Part shown: positions 58,194 through 64,000 of the stretch, in pieces | Numbering within the stretch: position 1 is the stretch's first letter | Layout: the number at the start of each line of letters is the position of its first letter | Source of the DNA: Alteribacter keqinensis | Lineage (GTDB): Bacteria; Bacillota; Bacilli; Bacillales; Salisediminibacteriaceae | DNA length: 64,000 nucleotides | Direction of reading: 5' to 3' | NCBI RefSeq assembly: GCF_003710255.1 | Contig: NZ_RHIB01000002.1 | Location: 682,001-746,000 of the forward strand | Program-made: the position numbers and the translations under genes | Notes under the pieces: model-generated | What the model was told of the DNA's origin: nothing | The model's input: the letters and a program-made list of their open reading frames with translations, nothing else | Databases searched by the model: none

Positions 58194-58239
58194 GAGGGCA
58201 ACACATAAGGGATAATCCCTGTGTGTTGCTCTCTTTTTG
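58194..58239 (+). terminator. Terminator of tenA-VOC
   Basis: GAGGGCAACACA pairs fully with TGTGTTGCTCTC (one G-U pair), an inner AGGGATAATCCCT extends the stem, and five T follow. Confidence 0.85.
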
Positions 58240-58302
58240 TCTCTATAGATGTTTACGTTATCCATATGTATGTTGCCACAAAATAAAGGAGTGAGTAAAT
58301 AA

Positions 58303-58518
58303 ATGGACAATGTCATAGATTTTTTCAACGGCAAGTCAATAAAAAAATGGAAACACAAGATTGCGAGAAAAATAATCTCAAAACAGCATCTGACGGCGTA
58401 TACATTGGTAATATGGGACGGCCCAATGGCGGCAAAAATCAAGGATTTAATAAGACAGCTCGAGTTTAGAAGTGAAACTAAATGCCCAGTGGAAGGCACT
58501 GCTATAAAAGTGAACTGA
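58303..58518 (+). CDS. Hypothetical small protein, possibly a frame-broken half
   Basis: 71 residues, basic N-terminal half (IDFFNGKSIKKWKHKIARKI) and a strand-helix pattern (AYTLVIWDGPMAAKIKDLIRQLEF). No family recognised. AAGGAGTGAG precedes the ATG. A second coding-like frame (58482-58628) overlaps its end in a different phase; the two may be halves of one ~108-residue protein separated by a frameshift around 58480-58518. Confidence 0.45.
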   Translation: MDNVIDFFNGKSIKKWKHKIARKIISKQHLTAYTLVIWDGPMAAKIKDLIRQLEFRSETKCPVEGTAIKVN

Positions 58519-58628
58519 TCTCAGATGCTCTGGAGGATCTGCAATTTCCTTATGAAATAGAAGGGAAAGAAATAGACGTTTTGATAGGTGAAGACGGTCA
58601 TGTGTGGGTTGTTTACAAAAGTGATTAA
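58482..58628 (+). pseudogene. Overlapping frame, probable second half of the preceding gene
   Basis: Reads MPSGRHCYKSELISDALE then DLQFPYEIEGKEIDVLIG and EDGHVWVVYKSD to TAA. The composition and the beta-like ending look coding. No ribosome site precedes its ATG, which argues that it was once fused to the upstream frame. Confidence 0.35.
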
Positions 58629-58731
58629 CTAGAATTATGTAGTTTTTTGTCGAATCGCGTTGATTTTATACACAAAGTATTCTATGATAAATAAATAATT
58701 TTCTGAAAATACAGGAGGGATGCAAAACGTC

Positions 58732-60150
58732 ATGGATATGTTAAATGACATTATCTGGTCTTACTTTGTAATTTACGGTTTATTGGGTCTTGGTCTCTAC
58801 TTTACGTATAAAACAGGATTCATTCAGTTTCGTTACTTAAAAGAAATGGTAAGAGTCATCTTCGAGAAATCCCCTGAAGCTAAAAAGGGAGAAAAATCGA
58901 TATCATCATTTAAATCTTTCTGTATCGGATCGGCTACACGAATCGGGACGGGGAACCTTGCCGGTGTGGCTGTAGCTGTTACGCTCGGCGGTCCCGGTGC
59001 TGTCTTTTGGATGTGGGTTGTAGGCTTGCTCGGAGGCGCTACCAGCTTTATTGAGAGCACCCTCGCGCAGGTCTATAAAGTAAAAGACAAAGACACGCCC
59101 GGGACATTCCGGGGCGGACCTGCCTACTACATTACAAAAGGCCTCAACAAAAAATGGCTTGGTGTAATCTTTGCGGTTCTTATCGCCTTTACCTTCGGAC
59201 TTATCTTTAACTCGGTCCAGAGTAATACGATTTCCGCAGCTTTTGAAGGGGCCTTCGGATTCAATACAACAGCAACAGGTATTGTCCTTGTCATTCTATC
59301 CGGTATCGTCATTTTTGGCGGTGTGCACCGGATCGCAAACGTAACGAGTGTGGTCGTACCGATTATGGCTGTTCTTTACATTGCTGTCGCTCTTTTTGTT
59401 TTAGTAACGAACATTTCCCAGCTTCCAGCCGTGCTGAGCCTGATCGTAAACAGTGCATTCGGTCTTGAGCAGGCTGTCGGCGGTGGTATCGGAGCTGCCA
59501 TTATGCACGGAGTGAGACGGGGACTCTTCTCGAATGAAGCTGGTATGGGTAGTGCCCCTAACGCAGCAGCGACTGCACATGTTTCCCACCCTGCCAAGCA
59601 AGGGTTTATTCAAACGTTGGGTGTGTATATCGATACGTTAGTTGTGTGTACCGCTACTGCCTTTATCATTCTCATTTCAACCGACCTTTCCCAGGCAGGA
59701 AATGAGGAAGGAATTAATCTTCTCCAGACGTCACTGAGTACGCAAATCGGCGGCTGGGCGAGCATTTTCATCGCAGTTGCCGTCTTCCTGTTTGCTTTCA
59801 GTTCCATTATCGGAAGCTACTATTACGGGGAAACAAACATTCAGTTTATTAAAGATAACAAAACGGTTCTTAATTTGTACCGCTTCGCCACGATGGGTTT
59901 TGTGATGATCGGAGCCGTTGCAAGTCTCGGGTTTGTCTGGGAGCTTGCGGATATCTTCATGGGTCTGATGGCCATCATTAACCTTGCGGCTATCGCCCTC
60001 TTAAGCGGAATTGCGGTTAAAACACTAAAAGACTATCAAGCACAACGGAAACAAGGCCTCAATCCGACCTTCAACGCTTCCAGACTCGGTATTAAAAATA
60101 CGGAGTGCTGGGAGGAGAAAGAAGAAAAGAAAGAGCGGATTGTGTCTTAA
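58732..60150 (+). CDS. AgcS-family alanine/glycine:Na+ symporter
   Basis: Sodium-coupled transporter of the AGCS family, about 472 residues with eleven to twelve helices. CIGSATRIGTGNLAGVAVAVTLGGPGAVFWMW near residue 65 and GTFRGGPAYYITKGLNKKWLGV near residue 130 are signatures. GVRRGLFSNEAGMGSAPNAAATAHVSHPAKQGF near residue 260 is the central substrate-binding segment. The frame opens at an ATG at 58720 that touches the AGGAGGG ribosome site; the ATG at 58732 is the better start. Monocistronic with terminator. Confidence 0.94.
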   Translation: MDMLNDIIWSYFVIYGLLGLGLYFTYKTGFIQFRYLKEMVRVIFEKSPEAKKGEKSISSFKSFCIGSATRIGTGNLAGVAVAVTLGGPGAVFWMWVVGLLGGATSFIESTLAQVYKVKDKDTPGTFRGGPAYYITKGLNKKWLGVIFAVLIAFTFGLIFNSVQSNTISAAFEGAFGFNTTATGIVLVILSGIVIFGGVHRIANVTSVVVPIMAVLYIAVALFVLVTNISQLPAVLSLIVNSAFGLEQAVGGGIGAAIMHGVRRGLFSNEAGMGSAPNAAATAHVSHPAKQGFIQTLGVYIDTLVVCTATAFIILISTDLSQAGNEEGINLLQTSLSTQIGGWASIFIAVAVFLFAFSSIIGSYYYGETNIQFIKDNKTVLNLYRFATMGFVMIGAVASLGFVWELADIFMGLMAIINLAAIALLSGIAVKTLKDYQAQRKQGLNPTFNASRLGIKNTECWEEKEEKKERIVS

Positions 60151-60168
60151 TTTACATTAGATATAAAA

Positions 60169-60206
60169 AAGTTGCACTGGGACAAGTCTCACGTGCAGCT
60201 TTTTTC
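60169..60206 (+). terminator. Terminator of the AgcS gene
   Basis: AAGTTGCAC pairs with GTGCAGCTT (one G-U pair) and six T follow. Confidence 0.7.
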
Positions 60207-60315
60207 ATTTGCATTTTTTTGTAAAAATAAAGGTGATAACACATCAGCGTTGAATGGTATTAGCAAATAAACCAAAATTGACATTCCTGTAAACTGCAAA
60301 AATGGGAGGAAGATA

Positions 60316-61212
60316 ATGGAGACCATTAAAAATGAAATCATGCAGCTGGAACAAGAACTGCTGGAGAAGAAGCGGAAAATAAAGCAGTTACGCAGGCAGA
60401 TCCAGGGAGAGCCTGTCCGAAACTACTGTTTTTTATCCTCTAATAATAAGGAAGTTACCATCCTCGACCTGTTTGGTGACCACGATGAATTAATTGTGAT
60501 TCACAATATGGGAAAAAGCTGTCCATACTGCACGATGTGGGCTGATGGGTTTAACAGTATCTATCACCATATTCGAAAAAGAGCCGCCTTTGTCGTTGCC
60601 TCTCCTGATCTTCCTTCGGTGCAGGAAGACATCTCAGCTGAACGGAGCTGGATTTTTCCCATGGTTTCAACCACAAACAACACCTTTACTGAAGATACAG
60701 GCTTTAAAAAAGATGACCTTACCTCCCCCGGGGTTTCTGTTTTTACAAAGGATAAGGATCAAAACCTCTTTCACCACACCTCCTCCAGGTTTGGACCGGG
60801 AGATGAGTACTGCGTTGTCTGGTCATTATTCGACCTCCTCCCTACAGAGTCCGAAGGCTATCATCCTGAGAAAAAAATAAATAAAAAATCACCTTTCCAA
60901 CTTACCAATAATGTTGCGATACAAGTTAATGATTATGAAAACGCCCTTCACTTCTACCAAAATGTGATTGGCATGAAACTCAATACTATTAACGAAAACG
61001 AAGCAAAACTTTCGATTAATCAAACTCATTTCTTTTTAGAAAACCACCCTTCACAATCACGTACCTTCTTTGAATTTGCTGTCGATGACTTCCAACCGGC
61101 TATCGACCTGTTAATTCAAGAAGGATGCAAGGTCACTAAAACATACAGCGAAACCAGCGTCATGATTGAAGACCCCTACGGTATGGCGTTTCACGTGTTT
61201 GAAGCAGGATAA
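60316..61212 (+). CDS. DUF899 thioredoxin-like domain fused to a VOC domain
   Basis: 298 residues. Residues 1-30 form a charged helix (MQLEQELLEKKRKIKQLRRQ). Residues ~40-185 are a DUF899-type thioredoxin fold with the C-P-Y-C motif in HNMGKSCPYCTMWADGF near residue 72 and FTKDKDQNLFHHTSSRFGPGDEYCVVWSLFDLLP. A Lys-rich linker leads to a C-terminal VOC module (~200-298; NNVAIQVNDYENALHFYQNVIGM and MIEDPYGMAFHVFEAG). The two domains are usually separate genes. The activity is unknown; a thiol-linked detoxification role is inference. GGGAGGA precedes the ATG. Confidence 0.8.
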   Translation: METIKNEIMQLEQELLEKKRKIKQLRRQIQGEPVRNYCFLSSNNKEVTILDLFGDHDELIVIHNMGKSCPYCTMWADGFNSIYHHIRKRAAFVVASPDLPSVQEDISAERSWIFPMVSTTNNTFTEDTGFKKDDLTSPGVSVFTKDKDQNLFHHTSSRFGPGDEYCVVWSLFDLLPTESEGYHPEKKINKKSPFQLTNNVAIQVNDYENALHFYQNVIGMKLNTINENEAKLSINQTHFFLENHPSQSRTFFEFAVDDFQPAIDLLIQEGCKVTKTYSETSVMIEDPYGMAFHVFEAG

Positions 61213-61292
61213 GTGGGATACCCTGAGAAACCCTCTTCAGTTGTAAAATTAAATTCATCCCTGTAAAAAAGACGTTGTTATAGAATAACATC

Positions 61293-61540
61293 ATGAAGAC
61301 CTTTGACGTAAACACAATGAAGCTGCGTACTTTTAAAACAACAATTGAATTTCCTGAGTTTGAAAAGACACTGAACATTTTAATAAAAAAATTCTTCATC
61401 TGAGTATTTATAAACCTCAGCGCATCACTGCTGATAATCCTATCATTCTCAGCAGCATTCTTATAGGAAACTCAAAGGAAGAGATTATTCAAATGGAGCA
61501 TGAAATAGAAAACATGCTGAATATAAAGGAGCATTCATAA
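61293..61540 (+). pseudogene. Frameshifted small gene, unrecognised family
   Basis: From ATG at 61293 the frame reads MKTFDVNTMKLRTFKTTI then EFPEFEKTLNILIKK and stops soon after a run of seven A (61385-61391). One frame over the coding pattern continues (HLSIYKPQRITADNPIIL, IGNSKEEIIQMEHEIENML) to TAA at 61538. Joined, the product is ~82 residues. I do not recognise it. A homopolymer indel or sequencing error is the likely cause. Confidence 0.45.
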
Positions 61541-61595
61541 TCATCTTATATGATACAGGAAAGACTGCCCTCAATTGAAGTCGGGGCAGTCTTTA

Positions 61596-61991
61596 TTACT
61601 TTATATTATTGTATTCTACATAGGTGTATCGTCTTACTGTACGTTTCTTTACAAATCCATATTCCAGAAAGAGCGATAGACTGCTTTGGGTACAATAAGC
61701 GTACATCCTTTTGGATCCAGTTCCCTTTATTTTCTTTATTCTCTTCAACCTTTCAGTAAACAACTTTCTATAAACACCCATACCCCGATATTCTTTCAGC
61801 ACTATATCACTTTTAAAAACAATACCTTTCTTTGTTCTGCGATAGGCAACAACACCAATTAATGTAGTGTTATCGTAAGCTCCCAGCCAGGACATTCCTA
61901 TAAAATCTCTTAATTTCAGACCTTCTGCTTTATAGGCATTTTTTAATATGAGAGCCGTTTTATAGTTAATTCTTTTAATCACGATCTCCAT
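61596..61991 (-). CDS. GNAT-like acetyltransferase, short
   Basis: 131 residues, very basic and more A/T-rich than neighbours. The acetyl-CoA-binding pattern is seen in SDIVLKEYRGMGVYRKLFTERLKRI (motif A, R-G-M-G-V-Y), preceded by the beta-strands GAYDNTTLIGVVAYRR and followed by AYCTQSSLSLFLEYGFVKKRTV (motif B). The substrate is unknown. AAGGGGTGAG precedes the ATG. The composition suggests recent acquisition. Confidence 0.7.
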   Translation of the reverse strand: MEIVIKRINYKTALILKNAYKAEGLKLRDFIGMSWLGAYDNTTLIGVVAYRRTKKGIVFKSDIVLKEYRGMGVYRKLFTERLKRIKKIKGTGSKRMYAYCTQSSLSLFLEYGFVKKRTVRRYTYVEYNNIK

Positions 61992-62225
61992 TTACGAGCT
62001 CACCCCTTGGAATATAGAACCTTTTTAATAGTATATTCTGAGATGTGAAAATGGTATGGACAGTTAACTTCAGATCCTTTTAAGGAGCTAACGAAAATGA
62101 GTATGATTCTTTTATTACTGATGTTTTCATTGATAAAGCAGATAAACCCGACGCTAGGACAGTACCTGGGAGATTGTTAACTTCTATCAAATAAGAATAT
62201 ATTTTCACACCTGCTTACCCTGCTC
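61992..62225. other. Intergenic region with possible gene remnant
   Basis: A short frame ending near 62190 reads YDSFITDVFIDKADKPD and VPGRLLTSIK, which looks coding, but it lacks a start. An ATG at 62098 with AAGGAG opens another frame of only 27 codons. I regard it as a likely relic and cannot name it. Confidence 0.25.
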
Positions 62226-62273
62226 AAAAAAAAACAGGGCATTCGCTGTAAAACACAACACGAATGCCCTGTT
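62226..62273 (-). terminator. Terminator of the met operon
   Basis: On the minus strand AACAGGGCATTCG pairs perfectly with CGAATGCCCTGTT around a loop of ~15 bases and is followed by a run of T, just after the metQ stop codon. Confidence 0.85.
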
Positions 62274-62283
62274 ACGATGATAG

Positions 62284-63114
62284 TCAGAACGCCGGAATGG
62301 CAGTCTCATCGTAGTTTTCTTCTAAAAATTCACGTACTTCATCACTTGTCATGGCTTCAGCCAGCTTTTGAATGGCCTCGGAGTCCGCATTGTCTTCACG
62401 GGCCACCAGAGTAATCGCAAACTCGTTATCGGTTCCTTCAGTGAGAAGGGCATCGCTTTTTGGAGTAAGCCCGAGAGGTGCCGCATAGGCCGGTGTCATG
62501 ACAACAGCATCGGCATCATCGTACGTTCTCGCCAGCATCAGAAGATCGACTTCTTCAAACTCATAGTCGTTCGGGTTATCGATGATATCTTCTTTCGTGT
62601 AATAGTTACCTGTTTTCTCCTGCAACTCAATCACTCCGTGCTGATCAAGAATAGCCAGTGAACGGTCGATGTTTGATACGTCATTGGCAATCGCAATAAC
62701 AGAGCCTTCCGGAATGTCATCGACCTCATCATACTGCTCGGAATACACCCCGTAGTTGGCAAAATAAATCTCTTCAATGCCGACTAGGTTTGCATCGTTG
62801 TTTAGGTTGTATTCTTCCATGTAAGGGACGTGCTGAAAGAAGTTCGCATCCACTTCTTCATTCGCCAGAGCCGTGTTTGGCTGGACATTGTCCCCCAGCA
62901 CTTCAATTTCAAGCTCAATGCCTTCTTCTGCCAGCATTGGCTCAACAAGCTCAAGAATTTCAGTCATTGGCGGGATCAAAGTAGCCACCGTTAATGTCAC
63001 TTCTTCTTCGGGCTCGTCCTGCGCTTCTTCTGTATCGTTTCCTTCATTTTCCTGACCACCACAAGCAGCCAAAAAGAACACACTCATCGTCATGAGTAAA
63101 AATAGCTTTTTCAT
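62284..63114 (-). CDS. metQ: Methionine ABC transporter binding lipoprotein
   Basis: NlpA/MetQ-family lipoprotein of 276 residues that captures methionine outside the membrane. Lipobox FLAAC with Cys near residue 18, then an acidic linker. LTVATLIPPMTEILE, NVQPNTALANEEVDANFFQHVPYMEEYN and IAIANDVSNIDRSLAIL are landmarks; the mature protein is strongly acidic. CAGGAGGAAAT precedes the ATG. It is the last gene of metN-metI-metQ. Confidence 0.94.
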   Translation of the reverse strand: MKKLFLLMTMSVFFLAACGGQENEGNDTEEAQDEPEEEVTLTVATLIPPMTEILELVEPMLAEEGIELEIEVLGDNVQPNTALANEEVDANFFQHVPYMEEYNLNNDANLVGIEEIYFANYGVYSEQYDEVDDIPEGSVIAIANDVSNIDRSLAILDQHGVIELQEKTGNYYTKEDIIDNPNDYEFEEVDLLMLARTYDDADAVVMTPAYAAPLGLTPKSDALLTEGTDNEFAITLVAREDNADSEAIQKLAEAMTSDEVREFLEENYDETAIPAF

Positions 63115-63132
63115 CGTATTTCCTCCTGTGTA

Positions 63133-63810
63133 TTACCTTTTATCAATCTTTCTTGCTATAGTCATCCCCGTAAATTGAATGGTCTGTACAAGGATAACCA
63201 TAATCACGATCATATACATCATTAACTCGGTTTTGAACTGCTGATAGCCAAAGCGGATCGCAAAGTCTCCGATCCCGCCGCCACCGACGACACCCATAAT
63301 CGTCGAGTAGGAAATAAAGCTGATTGTGGACGTGGTCAGTCCAACCACAAGCCCAGAGCGGGCCTCCACGTACAAAAACTTAAAAATCACAGACTTCACC
63401 GATGCTCCCATGGAAACGGCCGCTTCCAATACCCCTTTTGGCACGTCCAACAGGGTTTGTTCCACGAGCCTGGAGTAATGGGCAATCGCAATGATCGCCA
63501 GCGGGACTGTCGCCGCCGCTGTTCCGATCGCCGTTCCGATAATGAACCGGGTAAAAGGAATCAAGAACACGACCAAAAGCAAAAACGGAAACGACCGGAT
63601 GATATTGACCAACAGGTTTAGCGTGGAAAAGGCCACTCGGTTCTCAAGAAGATTTCCTTTTCTGCATAAGAACAACAGCGTTCCTACCGGTAAGCCAAGC
63701 AAGACCGCGGCGAGGATGGATACGCCCACCATAATGAACGTTTCACCCATGGCCTGCCATATTTGAGCTTCATATTGAACGAAAATGTCAGGCACGGTCC
63801 ACTTCTCCAT
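63133..63810 (-). CDS. metI: Methionine ABC transporter permease
   Basis: MetI-family permease, 225 residues with five helices. The EAA loop region EAAVSMGASVKSVIFKFLYVEARSGLVVG near residue 133 and NIIRSFPFLLLVVFLIPFTR near residue 68 are typical. It starts inside the end of metN (23-base overlap) and ends 18 bases before metQ. Confidence 0.94.
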   Translation of the reverse strand: MEKWTVPDIFVQYEAQIWQAMGETFIMVGVSILAAVLLGLPVGTLLFLCRKGNLLENRVAFSTLNLLVNIIRSFPFLLLVVFLIPFTRFIIGTAIGTAAATVPLAIIAIAHYSRLVEQTLLDVPKGVLEAAVSMGASVKSVIFKFLYVEARSGLVVGLTTSTISFISYSTIMGVVGGGGIGDFAIRFGYQQFKTELMMYMIVIMVILVQTIQFTGMTIARKIDKR

Positions 63811-64000
63811 CCTTGGCGAGCTGGTCTACGAAGTACTTTGGATTGTTGTCGATATGCTGGATGCCTTTGGGCTTTGTTCTCACCGTCTCATACACTTCCC
63901 CGTTCGCCATGACGGTCACTTGCGTGCATAAGCTTTTAATCACGTCCATCTCGTGACTCACAATCACAATCGTTACACCAAGCCGCTTGTTCACGTCTTC
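63788..64000 (-). CDS. metN: Methionine ABC transporter ATPase, C-terminal end (partial)
   Basis: Only the last ~70 codons are in the window; the gene continues past the edge. NKRLGVTIVIVSHEMDVIKSLC contains the switch His of an ABC ATPase, followed by VTVMANGEVYE. The protein stops about 35 residues later (DQLAKDGEVDRA), so the NIL methionine-sensing domain usual in MetN is missing. Overlaps metI by 23 bases. Confidence 0.88.
   Translation of the reverse strand, partial: EDVNKRLGVTIVIVSHEMDVIKSLCTQVTVMANGEVYETVRTKPKGIQHIDNNPKYFVDQLAKDGEVDRA

Overview
The window reads as the chromosome of an endospore-forming member of the Bacillaceae, probably a halophile or alkaliphile. Evidence: a GerA-type spore germination operon, Bacillus-type Shine-Dalgarno sequences (AGGAGG) before nearly every gene, a T-box, a TPP riboswitch, Fur, CodY and CcpA-like sites, three YetF-type DUF421 genes (one truncated) and several Na+-coupled symporters. 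An exact 16-bp parS palindrome (54976-54991) suggests an origin-proximal chromosomal segment. No tRNA, rRNA, CRISPR, phage block or complete insertion sequence was recognised.

Layout. 1-4.6 kb: ywbE, an alkyladenine glycosylase, a DUF421 protein, then ilvE1-cstA behind a strong promoter and an early hairpin. 4.6-9.5 kb: a secreted M28 peptidase, then a ParM-ParR actin-type segregation operon with its own centromere-like array, then a decayed Nei glycosylase gene. 9.7-16.7 kb: DUF2817 peptidase, a germination operon in order B-A-C, and glnS. 17.0-28.1 kb: one long branched-chain amino acid operon, ilvE2 - T-box - ilvB-ilvN-ilvC-leuA-leuB-leuC-leuD-ilvA. 28.6-39.7 kb: assorted genes (DsbA-like, metallophosphoesterase, PAP2, ALS-like TPP enzyme, a GAF-GAF-PAS-GGDEF-EAL protein, a dicarboxylate/glutamate symporter) with gene relics. 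40-48.7 kb: gltD-gltB divergent from a polar amino acid ABC transporter. 48.7-54.8 kb: duplicated DUF421 genes around a Fur-controlled unit (broken hmoA, MFS exporter), a MITE-like palindrome, and a DUF2339 membrane protein. 55-64 kb: parS, a glutaredoxin-like protein, TPP riboswitch-tenA, an AgcS symporter, a DUF899-VOC fusion, several broken small genes, and metQ-metI-metN running off the edge.

Functionally the window is dominated by nitrogen and branched-chain amino acid metabolism: two near-identical transaminases, the whole Ile/Val/Leu pathway, glutamate synthase, a glutamate-type symporter, a polar amino acid importer, an alanine/glycine symporter and the methionine importer. Matching CcpA-like boxes (shared TGTAAGCGCTT) stand before both ilvE copies and between gltB and the ABC transporter.

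The most unusual signals are (i) three intergenic arrays, each repeating a ~10-bp core at exactly 21-bp steps, with a different core in each array; (ii) a ParMR system with about 13 GTAYAC boxes phased at roughly two helical turns, lying among chromosomal housekeeping genes; and (iii) palindromic dispersed elements (a REP/BIME-like 103-bp palindrome and a 286-bp MITE-like element with ~35-bp terminal repeats).
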